A stretch of 64,000 bases of DNA, from positions 248,001 to 312,000 of the forward strand of contig NZ_JAANBD010000027.1 in the NCBI RefSeq assembly GCF_011089885.1, read 5' to 3'. Of the stretch, positions 1 to 7,922 are shown piece after piece. The position numbers and the translations under genes were made by a program. How positions within the stretch are numbered: the stretch's first letter is position 1; the number at the start of each line of letters is the position of its first letter. This DNA comes from Thioalkalivibrio sp. XN279 (GTDB lineage Bacteria; Pseudomonadota; Gammaproteobacteria; Steroidobacterales; XN24). Under the pieces are notes generated by a model, which saw nothing but the letters and a program-made list of their open reading frames with translations, was not told the DNA's origin and ran no database searches.

Positions 1-588
1 CAGCTGGCGGGGCACGTCGCCGGACTGTCGAACACCCTGCGCCTGGCCCTGCTGGATCTCGCCAGCCCCGCACTGCATCACCTGTCGGAAGCACGGCAAT
101 CCGATCTCGTGCACCTGGTGCAGCGACTGGTGGAACTCGACGGCGTGATCGAGCCGCGCGAGGCGGCCCTGGCGGCCGCGATCGAGACGCGGCTGCGGCC
201 CGACCAGGGCACAGCGCCCGATATAGAAGGCGCGCTGGCGATGCTGGTGCTGCTGGCGCGCGCCGGCCACGAGAGCGACGCGACGGCGGCCGAGGCCTGG
301 CGCCAGGGTGCCGCGCGCCTGCGCGAGGCCGGCTTCGCGCTGCCCGATCCCCTGCCCGACTTCGCCGTCGTCAACCAGACCGCCGGCGCCTATTCGGCTT
401 CACGCGCCGCGCGGCTGGCCGCCATGAAGGCCCCGGACCGCAAGGCGCTGCTGGAAGCCATGGCGGCAGTGGCCGGCCACGACGGCCACTTGCGCCAGAG
501 TGAACTCGAACTGCTGCGCACCGCGGCCTCGGCACTGGGCATGCCGATGCCGCCGCTGCAGCCTCAGTCGACCGGCTCGATGCGGTAA
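1..588 (+). CDS. C-terminal part of an M48-family peptidase (partial)
   Basis: The reading frame is open from the first base and ends at a TAA, giving 195 residues of a longer protein whose start lies outside the window. The fragment is soluble and helical. It has two stretches typical of the tail of gammaproteobacterial M48 metallopeptidases with TerB-like helices: an early LRLALLDLASPAL/DGVIEPREAAL block and a final QSELELLRTA...MPMPPL block. No HExxH zinc site is present, as expected for the C-terminus. The last 25 bp overlap the end of the convergent PQQ dehydrogenase gene. The family call rests on recalled sequence resemblance; the catalytic half would be needed to confirm it. Confidence 0.62.
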   Translation, partial: QLAGHVAGLSNTLRLALLDLASPALHHLSEARQSDLVHLVQRLVELDGVIEPREAALAAAIETRLRPDQGTAPDIEGALAMLVLLARAGHESDATAAEAWRQGAARLREAGFALPDPLPDFAVVNQTAGAYSASRAARLAAMKAPDRKALLEAMAAVAGHDGHLRQSELELLRTAASALGMPMPPLQPQSTGSMR

Positions 589-1712
589 AGCCCGCCGTCC
601 GCCATGTCGGTCAGCACGTAGACCAGGCCGTCGGGGCCCTCGCGCACGTCACGTATGCGCCCCACCAGCCCCAGCAGCAACTCTTCCTCGTGCACGACCT
701 CGCCGTTCTCGATCACGACGCGGCGGATGCGCTCTGCGGCGAGACCTCCGGCCAGCAGGTTGCCGCGCCAGGCGGGAAACTTGTCCGCAGTCACCAGCGC
801 CAGGCCGGACGGCGCCAGCGTCGGCAGGAACTCGTAGACGGGATCGACGTAACCCGGCCGGCTGCGCGCCTCCCCGTACTGGGCTTCGGTGCGATACTCG
901 CGCGCCTTGCTCACGACCGGCCAGCCGTAATTCTTGCCCGGCTCGATGCGGTTGAGCTCATCGCCGCCGCGCGGCCCGTGCTCCGTCACCCAGACCACCT
1001 CGCCGGCCGGATCGATCACCATCCCCTGGATGTTGCGATGGCCCAGCGACCAGATCTCGGGGTGCGTGTCGTCACGGCCGACGAAGGGATTGTCCGCAGG
1101 CACCGTGCCGTCCGCATTCAGGCGCAGCAGTTTGCCGGCATGGTCCAGCGGATCCTGCGCCCGCGGCGGGTCTGAGCCGCGGTCGCCGATGCTCAGCAGC
1201 AGGGTGCCGTCGGACAGCCAGGCGATGCGCGAACCATAATGCCGCCCCGGCCCGGACAGGCGGTCCTGCGAGAACACCTCCTCGAAGTCCACCAGCCGGT
1301 TGCCTTCGAGCCGGCCGCGCCCGAGCGTGGTCGCAGTGCCGTCGGCATCGCCCTTCGAGTAAGTCAGGTACACCAGGCGATTCTCGGCAAAACCGGGGTG
1401 CAGCGACACGTCCAGCAGTCCGCCCTGGCGTATGGCGCTGATGCCGGGCAGGCCGGTCACCTCGGTCTTGCGCCCGTCGCGCACGAGTTGCAGCCGGCCC
1501 GGCCGCTCGGTCACCAGGAACCCCCCGTCGGGCAGGAACGCGAGGCCCCACGGCCGTTCCAGTCCGTCCGCCAGCTGCACCACGCGAATCTGCTGGTACT
1601 GCGTCCGCACGCTGTCCGCCACGACGTTGGGCCCGGCGGCGGCCAGCCACGAGGGCGCGCCCAGGGCCAGCACACCAAACGCCATCATGTGCTTCAGCTT
1701 CGCCACGCTCAT
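564..1712 (-). CDS. PQQ-dependent sugar (glucose/sorbosone-type) dehydrogenase, exported
   Basis: A 382-residue protein of the soluble GSDH/YliI (Asd) family, which oxidises aldose sugars in the periplasm with PQQ as cofactor. A hydrophobic signal peptide covers about residues 9-27. The family signature TEHGPRGGDELN is at 243-254, and propeller repeats such as PDGGFLVTERPGRL (61-74) recur along the protein. The start is uncertain. The annotated ATG directly abuts GGAGGAG, whereas a GTG two codons later (position 1706) has a 6-nt spacing and is the better-placed start. Substrate and quinone partner cannot be read from the sequence, and no PQQ biosynthesis genes are in the window. Confidence 0.85.
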   Translation of the reverse strand: MSVAKLKHMMAFGVLALGAPSWLAAAGPNVVADSVRTQYQQIRVVQLADGLERPWGLAFLPDGGFLVTERPGRLQLVRDGRKTEVTGLPGISAIRQGGLLDVSLHPGFAENRLVYLTYSKGDADGTATTLGRGRLEGNRLVDFEEVFSQDRLSGPGRHYGSRIAWLSDGTLLLSIGDRGSDPPRAQDPLDHAGKLLRLNADGTVPADNPFVGRDDTHPEIWSLGHRNIQGMVIDPAGEVVWVTEHGPRGGDELNRIEPGKNYGWPVVSKAREYRTEAQYGEARSRPGYVDPVYEFLPTLAPSGLALVTADKFPAWRGNLLAGGLAAERIRRVVIENGEVVHEEELLLGLVGRIRDVREGPDGLVYVLTDMADGGLYRIEPVD

Positions 1713-1752
1713 CTCCTCCAGAAGCTCGACAAGGCCATTACTCTAGCATCCG

Positions 1753-2754
1753 TCACGGCGCCTCCAGCGTCTCCCAGCTGCGCAACGGGAGCTCCACCGC
1801 GGCCAGCAGCGCATCGACCTGCTCCGGGGTGGCGCACGTCGCCGCCGAGCGCACGGTGGCCGGGTCGAGGTGTGCGGCGAACAGCTGCAGGAACTCGAAC
1901 ATGTACTTGCGCAGCACCAGGTCGCGGCGAAACCCGATCCAGGTGGTGCAACGCGGGAACAGTCCGGTGGCGTCCACCGCCACGAGGTCTTCGTCGGCAG
2001 TTTCGGCATGCGCCATCCCGGCCACGATGCCGATCCCCAGCCCCAGCCGGACGTAGGTCTTGATCACGTCGGCGTCCCGCGCCGTGAACACGATGCGGGG
2101 CTCGAGGCCGCGCGCCGCAAAGGCGTCCTTGAGGCTCGAACCGCCCTCGAAGTTGAACACGTAAGTGACGAGCGGGTGTTCCGCCACCTCCGCCAGGTCC
2201 GGCCGCCGTCCGAGCGCGGCGAGCGGATGATCGCGCGGCACCAGGATGACACGGTCCCAGCGGAAGCACGGCAGGGTGACCAGGTCCGGAAAGCGGTGAC
2301 GGGCCTCGGAGGCGATGACGAAGTCGACCTGCCGCCGGGCCGCCATGTCGGCCAGTTGTTCCGAGGTCCCCTGGTGCAGGTCCAGCGTGACGTCCGTATA
2401 GCGCTGGCGAAACCGCGCGATGACGCCCGGCAGTACGTAACGCGCCTGGGTGTGGGTGGTGCCGATGGACAGGCTGCCCGCGACCTCCTGGTAGCGCCCG
2501 GCAGAGATGCCGCGAATCGCTTCGACTTCCTGCATGATGCGCGCGGCGCGGCGCGCGACTTCCTCGCCCTCCGGCGTCAGGGCGACCAGGTTCTTGCCGT
2601 GCCGGGCGAAGAGATACAGCCCCAGCTCCTCCTCCAACAGCTTGATTTGCTTGCTTACACCCGGTTGCGAGGTGGACAGGCGCTCGGCCGCTGCGGTCAT
2701 GTTGAGACCGTTGTCGATCACCGCCAGCAGGTAGCGTAACTGTTGCAGCTTCAT
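1753..2754 (-). CDS. cysB: LysR-family regulator of cysteine/sulfur assimilation, CysB-type
   Basis: A 333-residue LysR regulator that follows the CysB pattern from its first residues (MKLQQLRYL). The winged helix-turn-helix lies at about 18-40 (TAAAERLSTSQPGVSKQIK), and the effector-domain motif TTHTQARYVLP is characteristic of CysB/Cbl. In enterobacteria CysB activates sulfate-assimilation genes with N-acetylserine as inducer. Here the gene is divergent from a cysteine synthase across 90 bp, the usual arrangement for a LysR regulator and its target. The same frame stays open far upstream across cysK, but the ATG at 2754 matches the family N-terminus exactly. Confidence 0.9.
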   Translation of the reverse strand: MKLQQLRYLLAVIDNGLNMTAAAERLSTSQPGVSKQIKLLEEELGLYLFARHGKNLVALTPEGEEVARRAARIMQEVEAIRGISAGRYQEVAGSLSIGTTHTQARYVLPGVIARFRQRYTDVTLDLHQGTSEQLADMAARRQVDFVIASEARHRFPDLVTLPCFRWDRVILVPRDHPLAALGRRPDLAEVAEHPLVTYVFNFEGGSSLKDAFAARGLEPRIVFTARDADVIKTYVRLGLGIGIVAGMAHAETADEDLVAVDATGLFPRCTTWIGFRRDLVLRKYMFEFLQLFAAHLDPATVRSAATCATPEQVDALLAAVELPLRSWETLEAP

Positions 2755-2844
2755 AACCAGATCGCATGTAGCTCCAAGGAAAGGGTATTTCCCGAATACC
2801 GGGCCTGCCTTATATGCTTTTGAGCATAAGCCAACGGAGGTCTC
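2755..2844. promoter_or_regulatory. Divergent cysB/cysK control region
   Basis: This 90-bp gap between divergent cysB and cysK is more AT-rich than its surroundings. It holds two inverted repeats: GGTATT and AATACC separated by 5 bp (2784-2800), and TATGCT and AGCATA separated by 4 bp (2813-2828). The second overlaps a TATATG sequence that could serve as a -10 element for cysK. CysB would be expected to bind here, but its sites are poorly conserved, so the repeats are only candidate operators. A strong ribosome site (ACGGAGG) precedes cysK. Confidence 0.5.
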
Positions 2845-3801
2845 ATGATCTACGACAACATTCTCGGCACCATCGGCTCCACCCCGGTGGTGCGCCTGAA
2901 CCACATCGGCCCGAAGCACACGACCATCTACGTCAAAGTCGAGTCGTTCAATCCCATGGCCTCGGTCAAGGACCGGCTCGCCTTTGCCATCATCGACGAC
3001 GCGGAAAAGCGCGGCGTGCTGAAACCGGGCCAGACCGTGGTCGAGGCGACCTCGGGCAACACCGGCATCGCGCTGGCCATGGTCTGCGCCGCCAAGGGCT
3101 ATCCCTTCGTCGCCACCATGGTGGAAACCTTTTCCATCGAGCGGCGGCGCGTGATGAAGGCGTTGGGCGCCAAGGTGATCCTCACACCCGCCGCCGAGCG
3201 CGGCACCGGGATGGTGCGCAGGGCCGAGGAACTGGCGGCGAAGCACGGCTGGTTCCTGGCGCGCCAGTTCGAGAACGAGGCCAACCCCGCCTTTCACCGC
3301 AACACCACCGGCCCGGAGATCCTGCGCGACTTCGCCGGCCGCCGGCTGGACTACTGGGTCAGCGGCTGGGGCACGGGCGGCACCCTGACCGGCGCCGGCG
3401 AGATCATCAAGCTGGCGCGGCCCGAGGTGAAGATCGTGGCCACCGAGCCGGAAGGCGCCTCGCTCTTGGGCGGCAAGGAGTGGAAGCCGCACAAGATCCA
3501 GGGCTGGACCCCCGACTTCATCCCCAAGGTGCTCAACCGGGAGGTCTACGACGAGCTGGTCACGGTGACGGACGAGGAGTCCCGCGAATGCGCCCGGGCG
3601 CTGGCGACCAAGGAAGGGATCCTGGTGGGGCTGTCGGCCGGCGGCACGCTGGCCGCAGCGTTGCACGTCGCGGAGCGCGCCGAGCCGGGCTCAGTGCTGC
3701 TGGCGATGCTGCCGGACACCGGCGAGCGCTACCTCAGCACGTACCTGTTCGAGGACATCACGGACAGCTCGGACGACGACTGGCTGGCCGGCCTGGGCTG
3801 A
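2845..3801 (+). CDS. cysK: Cysteine synthase (O-acetylserine sulfhydrylase), PLP-dependent
   Basis: A 318-residue fold-type II PLP enzyme that makes cysteine from O-acetylserine and sulfide. The internal-aldimine lysine is K42 in the ASVKDR motif. The substrate loop TSGNTG is at 69-74, and the phosphate-binding loop GTGGTLTG follows near residue 177. Length and motifs fit CysK better than CysM, though the thiosulfate-using CysM cannot be excluded. It begins 4 bp after an ACGGAGG ribosome site and is divergent from cysB, which probably controls it. Some cysteine-desulfhydrating paralogues share these motifs. Confidence 0.88.
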   Translation: MIYDNILGTIGSTPVVRLNHIGPKHTTIYVKVESFNPMASVKDRLAFAIIDDAEKRGVLKPGQTVVEATSGNTGIALAMVCAAKGYPFVATMVETFSIERRRVMKALGAKVILTPAAERGTGMVRRAEELAAKHGWFLARQFENEANPAFHRNTTGPEILRDFAGRRLDYWVSGWGTGGTLTGAGEIIKLARPEVKIVATEPEGASLLGGKEWKPHKIQGWTPDFIPKVLNREVYDELVTVTDEESRECARALATKEGILVGLSAGGTLAAALHVAERAEPGSVLLAMLPDTGERYLSTYLFEDITDSSDDDWLAGLG

Positions 3802-3889
3802 GCTGCGGGCGACGCTACGGCAATCCGAACTGCCGCCGCGGCGGCCTGCTCGCTAGGATGCCCCAGGGTTTCCAGGAGGATTGCGCCGC

Positions 3890-4480
3890 GTGAGCAAGCA
3901 GATCGTGATCATCCAGGGCCACCCCGACCCCGAGGGCGGGCATTACGGGCATGCCCTGGCCGCAGCCTATGCCGACGGCGCCCGCGCCGGTGGCCATGCG
4001 GTGGAGATCCTGCCCGTGGCCCAGCTTGAGTTCCCGCTACTGCGCAACAAGCGTGACTTCGACAGTGGCGATCCGCCGGACGCCATCCGGCGGTGCCAGG
4101 CCGCGATCAAGGCGGCCGACCACCTGGTGATCATCCACCCCTTGTGGCTGGGCTCCATGCCGGCCCTGCTGAAGGGTTTCCTGGAACAGGTGTTCCGGCC
4201 GTCCTTCGCCTTCGAGCGCGCGGACAAGCCCGGGCGCCCGGGCAAGAAACTGCTGCAGGGCAAGAGCGCGCGCGTCATCGTCACCATGGGAATGCCGGGC
4301 TTCGCCTACCGCTGGTTCTACGGCGCCCACGCCGTGAAGAGCCTGGAGCGGAACATTTTGGCCTTTACCGGCTTCAAACCCATTCACCGCACCCTCATCG
4401 GCATGGTGGAAGCTGAAGACGACAAGGGGCGGCAGAAGCGGCTGGCCGAGGTGCGCGCGCTGGGTCGCGACGCCGCCTAG
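3890..4480 (+). CDS. NAD(P)H-dependent oxidoreductase / quinone reductase, flavodoxin-like fold
   Basis: About 196 residues with the flavodoxin_2 fold of MdaB/KefF/NQO-type FMN or FAD reductases, which reduce quinones by two electrons. The N-terminal QIVIIQGHP strand-loop binds the flavin phosphate, and the family block HPLWLGSMPALLKGFLEQV lies near residues 82-100. An upstream TTG at 3881 is almost on top of the AGGAGGA ribosome site. The GTG at 3890 has a 9-nt spacing and is preferred. It stands alone between cysK and a small membrane gene, and nothing nearby specifies the physiological substrate. Confidence 0.8.
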   Translation: MSKQIVIIQGHPDPEGGHYGHALAAAYADGARAGGHAVEILPVAQLEFPLLRNKRDFDSGDPPDAIRRCQAAIKAADHLVIIHPLWLGSMPALLKGFLEQVFRPSFAFERADKPGRPGKKLLQGKSARVIVTMGMPGFAYRWFYGAHAVKSLERNILAFTGFKPIHRTLIGMVEAEDDKGRQKRLAEVRALGRDAA

Positions 4481-4543
4481 GCCGGCACTACAATTGTTCG
4501 CAAGCAATGGCGGCGCCCCCGGCGTGCCGCCCGGAGATGAATC

Positions 4544-4891
4544 ATGTGGCGATTGATCGCCCCGGTGCTGGCAGTCCTGCTGCTCGGCGCCAGCTTCTTC
4601 CGCGCCGGCGACGCGCCCATGCTGGTCGCTTGCGTCGTGCTGCTCGGTCTGATGGCCGTGCCGCGCCCCTGGGCGGCGCGCATCGTCCAGGCCGCCCTCG
4701 TGCTCGGCGCCGCGCGCTGGGTGTTCGTCGCCTGGATGATCGGCTCGATGCGCGCAGCTGCGGGCGCGCCCTACCTGCGCATGGCCCTGATTCTCGGCGC
4801 CGTCGCCCTGTTCACCCTGCTGGCGGCGCTGGTCTTCCGCAGCGCCCGCCTGCGCCGCTTCTATGGCCTCGCGCCCGCCGCGGCGGCCTGA
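4544..4891 (+). CDS. Small integral membrane protein, unknown function
   Basis: A 115-residue protein made almost entirely of four hydrophobic segments (about residues 3-18, 25-40, 45-67 and 78-98) with short Arg-containing loops. A GGAG with a 7-nt spacer precedes the ATG. I recognise no family. Its last codons lie 16 bp before the DUF454 gene, so the two are probably co-transcribed, and both are likely inner-membrane proteins. Confidence 0.65.
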   Translation: MWRLIAPVLAVLLLGASFFRAGDAPMLVACVVLLGLMAVPRPWAARIVQAALVLGAARWVFVAWMIGSMRAAAGAPYLRMALILGAVALFTLLAALVFRSARLRRFYGLAPAAAA

Positions 4892-4907
4892 GGCCGCGGC
4901 AGGCGCG

Positions 4908-5372
4908 ATGAACAGCAAACGGGTCCGGCGCGGCCGGCTGCACAACCCGGAGACCTATCTCGATCATGCCGCGCGCTGGATGCTCATCAGCGCGGGCCTG
5001 ATCTGTGTCGGCCTCGGCGTGCTGGGCATCCTGCTGCCCGGGCTGCCGACCACGCCGTTCCTGCTGCTGGCGGCCTACTGCTTCGCGCGCAGCTCCGAGC
5101 ACTTCCACGACTGGCTGCTGAACCACCGCTGGCTGGGCAGTTACGTGCGCAATTTCGAGGAAGGCCGCGGCATGACGCGCCCGGCCAAGGCCACCACCCT
5201 GCTGGTGATGTGGCTGTCGTTCGGCGTCACCATCATCTTCTTCGTGCCCGTCACCTGGGCGAAGATCGCGATGTTCCTGATGGCGTCCGCCGTCACCGTT
5301 TACCTGTTGCGCCTGCCGACCCCGCCGCACGCGGCGCCGGCCAACGCAGAGCGGCCGCCGGCCGCGGACTGA
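4908..5372 (+). CDS. DUF454 (YbaN-type) inner-membrane protein
   Basis: A 154-residue protein matching the DUF454/YbaN family: a first hairpin with the block LGILLPGLPTTPFLLLAAYCFARSS (about residues 41-65), the middle motif HRWLGSYVRNFEEGRGM, and a second hydrophobic pair near 96-132. The function of the family is unknown. The start at 4908 was chosen because MNSKRV leads directly into the conserved domain. An in-frame start at 4863 would add a low-complexity Pro/Arg leader inside the upstream gene. The C-terminus is Ala/Pro-rich and variable. Confidence 0.78.
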   Translation: MNSKRVRRGRLHNPETYLDHAARWMLISAGLICVGLGVLGILLPGLPTTPFLLLAAYCFARSSEHFHDWLLNHRWLGSYVRNFEEGRGMTRPAKATTLLVMWLSFGVTIIFFVPVTWAKIAMFLMASAVTVYLLRLPTPPHAAPANAERPPAAD

Positions 5373-5378
5373 AGCGAC

Positions 5379-5948
5379 TCAGTCCGCCGGCCAGGTGATG
5401 GTGAAGGCGCCACGCAGCTCCCCGGGCTGGTAGCCGCGCGCCTCGTCCTCCGGGTACAGGCGGTCGATGGCCTGCGCCACCGGCTCGGCAAGGTCCGGGC
5501 CGTGGCAGCCGAGACACTGCGGCTGCACGATGATCGCGCTCATGAAGCGCACGCGTCCGTCGGGCAACGTGTCCAGCCGTGACGGCGGCGACTCCGGTGC
5601 GCCCGCGGCCAGCTCAGCCGCAAAGGCCTCCAGCACGGCCTGCTCGTGCGCATCCGGGCGGTTGTCGGGATTGCGCAGCCGGGTGGACGTGCGGCCCACC
5701 TCGGCGCCGGACTGCTCCGCAGCTGCGCGCGCGATGCGCGGCGCATCCTCGTTGCATACCCTGATGGCGGCCAGCGGTCCGCCCTCGGCCATGGCGGATT
5801 GCAGCGCGGTGCGCAGCTCGGCGCCAAAGCCGGCGGCAATGGCGCGGCCCTCGGCCGCACGGTCGACCTCGGCCGCCGATACGGCGCTGGCCGAGAGGCA
5901 CCCGGCCAGTATTGCGGCCAGCGTCAATGGAACAAAAGTGGTTTTCAT
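5379..5948 (-). CDS. Tll0287-like (DUF3365) c-type heme protein, exported
   Basis: A 189-residue exported protein with an N-terminal signal (about 1-26; an LAGC at 14-17 could also make it a lipoprotein). It has one heme c site, CLGCH, at 145-149. The rest, including RVCNEDAPRIA and TSTRLRNPDNRPD, fits the Tll0287-like/DUF3365 heme domain found in sensors and small cytochromes. It follows the MBL enzyme by 10 bp on the same strand and has a good AGGAGA ribosome site, so the two form an operon. A role in electron removal or sensing during sulfide/persulfide oxidation is inferred only from this position. Confidence 0.8.
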   Translation of the reverse strand: MKTTFVPLTLAAILAGCLSASAVSAAEVDRAAEGRAIAAGFGAELRTALQSAMAEGGPLAAIRVCNEDAPRIARAAAEQSGAEVGRTSTRLRNPDNRPDAHEQAVLEAFAAELAAGAPESPPSRLDTLPDGRVRFMSAIIVQPQCLGCHGPDLAEPVAQAIDRLYPEDEARGYQPGELRGAFTITWPAD

Positions 5949-5958
5949 TTCTCGTCTC

Positions 5959-6825
5959 CTAAAGGGTGTCGAGCGGTACGCGCAGGTAGCGCCTGCCGTT
6001 GTCCTCGGGCTCCGGCAAGCGGCCGGCACGGATGTTCACTTGCACGGCAGGAATGATGAGCGCCGGCATCTTCAACCCCGCATCCCGCGCCGTGCGCATG
6101 CGCACGAAATCCGCCTCGCGCGTAGCGGCGTCGATGTGGATGTTGCCTGCCCGTTGTTCCGCCACGCTCCACTCGCAGCGCGGTGCGCGCCCCTCGGGCG
6201 GGTAGTCGTGGCACAGGAACAGGCGCGTCTCCGGCGGCAGGGCGTACAAGCGCTGCACCGAGGCGAACAGCCGCGCCGCGTCGCCACCCGGGAAATCACA
6301 CCGCGCCGTGCCGTAGTCGGGCGCGAACAGCGTATCGCCGATGAAGGCCGCATCGCCCGCCCTGTAGGTGACGCTGTCGTCGGTATGTCCGGGCGTGGCC
6401 ATGACCTCGATCTCGACCTCGCCGAGCATGAAGCGCTCGCCGTCCGCGAACAGCCGATCGAACTGGCGCCCGTCCACGGGGAAGCCCGCGCCGAGGTTAT
6501 AGATGTCCCGGAAGTTGGCCTGCACCGAGGTGATGCCGCGCCCGATGGCGACCGGGGCACCTGTGCGCTCGTGCAGGAAGGCGGCCGCGGAGAGGTGGTC
6601 GGCATGCGCGTGGGTCTCGAGGATCCAGCGCAGTTCCAGCCGTTCCGACTCGATGATGGTGAGCAGCGCGGCCGCGCTTGCGGTGCCGGTCCGCCCCGCG
6701 GCGCCGTCGTAGTCCAGCACCGGGTCGATCACGGCAGCCTGGCGCGTCGCGGGATCCCACACCACGTAGGAGAAGGTGGAGGTCGGCTCGTGATAGAGCC
6801 CCCTGACCTCGGGTACTGTTGCCAT
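5959..6825 (-). CDS. MBL-fold persulfide dioxygenase-like hydrolase (Blh type)
   Basis: A 288-residue metallo-beta-lactamase-fold protein. The first metal motif THAHADH is at 71-77 (His72, His74, Asp76, His77), with further ligands at H147 (TPGHTDDS), D164 (IGDTLF) and H206 (CHDY). This pattern and the CDFPGGD stretch match the Blh/persulfide dioxygenase (ETHE1-like) group, which oxidises glutathione persulfide to sulfite. An AAGGAGG site sits 9 nt before the ATG. It is divergent from an ArsR gene with a SqrR/BigR-like cysteine pair, the known arrangement of bigR-blh loci. Glyoxalase II activity is a less likely alternative. Confidence 0.85.
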   Translation of the reverse strand: MATVPEVRGLYHEPTSTFSYVVWDPATRQAAVIDPVLDYDGAAGRTGTASAAALLTIIESERLELRWILETHAHADHLSAAAFLHERTGAPVAIGRGITSVQANFRDIYNLGAGFPVDGRQFDRLFADGERFMLGEVEIEVMATPGHTDDSVTYRAGDAAFIGDTLFAPDYGTARCDFPGGDAARLFASVQRLYALPPETRLFLCHDYPPEGRAPRCEWSVAEQRAGNIHIDAATREADFVRMRTARDAGLKMPALIIPAVQVNIRAGRLPEPEDNGRRYLRVPLDTL

Positions 6826-6865
6826 GTGCGCGGGCCTCCTTGTCAGCAGATGCGCTCGAGCCGCT

Positions 6866-6894
6866 ATTATTTCAGATATAGCTAATTTAGTTAA
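6866..6894 (-). promoter_or_regulatory. Promoter and probable ArsR operator of the persulfide operon
   Basis: Reading the minus strand, TTAACT (6894-6889) and AATAAT (6871-6866) are separated by exactly 17 bp, a good sigma-70-type promoter about 40 bp before the MBL start codon. A near-perfect palindrome, TAGCTAA-T-TTAGTTA with one mismatch (6879-6893), overlaps the -35 and spacer. A repressor bound there would block RNA polymerase. The strong local AT-richness contrasts with the GC-rich surroundings. The binding protein is inferred to be the adjacent ArsR product. The minus-strand word TAAATTAGC recurs at 63478-63486. Confidence 0.65.
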
Positions 6895-6938
6895 CTTCTC
6901 TTTTGTTACAGTGCGCTCCAGCGTAGGATAGCGGCGTT

Positions 6939-7292
6939 ATGAGCGCCAAACCCCAACCCGCCGCCGTATGCGCGCCCCGCCTCGATATCGACGCCGAGGA
7001 AATGCGCGTGCATGCGGACGATGCAGCCCGGCTTCTCAAGGCGCTGTCCAACAGCTCCCGCCTGATGGTGCTGTGCAGCCTCGCCAAGGGCGAGCTGAGC
7101 GTGGGCGAGATCAACGCCCGCGTACCACTGTCGCAGTCGGCGCTCTCGCAGCACCTCGGGGTGCTGCGTCGTGACGGGCTGGTGCACACCCGCCGTTCCG
7201 CCCAGGTGATCTACTACCGGCTCGCCGAAGGCCCCGCCGGCCGGCTGATCGAGGCCCTGCACGACATCTTCTGCGGCAACGCCGCCGGCTGA
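6939..7292 (+). CDS. ArsR-family repressor with SqrR/BigR-like persulfide-sensing cysteines
   Basis: A 117-residue winged-helix ArsR protein. The DNA-recognition helix is around LSQSALSQHLGVLRRDGLV (64-82), followed by the wing TRRSAQVIYYRL. Two cysteines, C46 (VLCSL) and C112 (IFCGN), lie 66 residues apart. This is the same separation as the dithiol pair of SqrR and BigR, which forms a di- to tetrasulfide link with reactive sulfur species and releases DNA. It lacks the ELCVCD-type metal site of ArsR/SmtB. The gene is divergent from the MBL/DUF3365 operon, with a palindromic operator between them. A third cysteine, C11, is in the variable N-terminus. Confidence 0.87.
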   Translation: MSAKPQPAAVCAPRLDIDAEEMRVHADDAARLLKALSNSSRLMVLCSLAKGELSVGEINARVPLSQSALSQHLGVLRRDGLVHTRRSAQVIYYRLAEGPAGRLIEALHDIFCGNAAG

Positions 7293-7373
7293 ACAGCCTA
7301 GTTCTACGAAATTGAATCCGGCGGCTCTGCCCCCGGCGAACTCCCGTGCAGTCCATCCCGGGAGTGCTCCGCC

Positions 7374-7922
7374 ATGCCGCCACGCTTCATCACTGCCGCA
7401 GCCGTGCTGCTTTCGAGCCTGCTGGCCGTCCCCGTCCAGGGCGCTGCGGACCTGTCAGGCCCGCTCGACGCGCTGCACGAGGTCGGCAGCGGCGAGCTGA
7501 CATGGTTCGGCCTGGACGTCTACGAGGCCCGCCTGCACAGCGCGACCCCTGAATTCAAGGGCCTGGACGGCTCCGTCCCCGTGGCCCTCGAGATCACCTA
7601 CCGGCGCAACATCTCCAGCGAGAGCCTGGTCAAGACCACGGCCAAGGAGTGGCGGCGGCTGCGCACCGAGCTCGGCCTGCCCGCGGCGGAACGCCTGCAA
7701 CCCTGGCTCGACGCGGTGGCCGAGATCTGGCCCGACGTCACCCCCGGGGACCGCATCATCGCGCGCGTCGAACCCGGCGGGCCCACCTTCTTTTACGGCA
7801 ACGACGGGCTCCTCGGAGTGGTCGACGATCCCGACTTCGGCCCGGCGTTCCTCGGCATCTGGCTCCATCCCGAGACCCGGGACGCCTCCCTGCGCGCGGC
7901 GCTGCTGGGAGATACCCGGTGA
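7374..7922 (+). CDS. Chalcone isomerase-like family protein, exported
   Basis: A 182-residue protein with a signal peptide (about 1-24) and the chalcone-isomerase-like fold signature: WFGLDVYEARL near 43-53 and LEITYRRNISSESLVKTT near 70-87. Bacterial members are not flavonoid enzymes; some bind fatty acids. It heads a run of overlapping genes (its TGA overlaps the next GTG) that continues into FAD oxidoreductase, DUF1365 and cyclopropane synthase genes. That context supports a role in periplasmic lipid handling. Confidence 0.8.
   Translation: MPPRFITAAAVLLSSLLAVPVQGAADLSGPLDALHEVGSGELTWFGLDVYEARLHSATPEFKGLDGSVPVALEITYRRNISSESLVKTTAKEWRRLRTELGLPAAERLQPWLDAVAEIWPDVTPGDRIIARVEPGGPTFFYGNDGLLGVVDDPDFGPAFLGIWLHPETRDASLRAALLGDTR

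Noticed and set aside
2755-3666. 300-codon N-terminal extension of CysB reading antisense through cysK
   Set aside because: CysB homology begins exactly at the ATG at 2754, and the extension is antisense to conserved cysK codons.
7339-7364. Inverted repeat ACTCCCG/CGGGAGT before the chalcone-isomerase-like gene
   Set aside because: Seven base pairs with a 12-nt loop in GC-rich DNA is not distinctive, and no T-tract or known operator pattern accompanies it.
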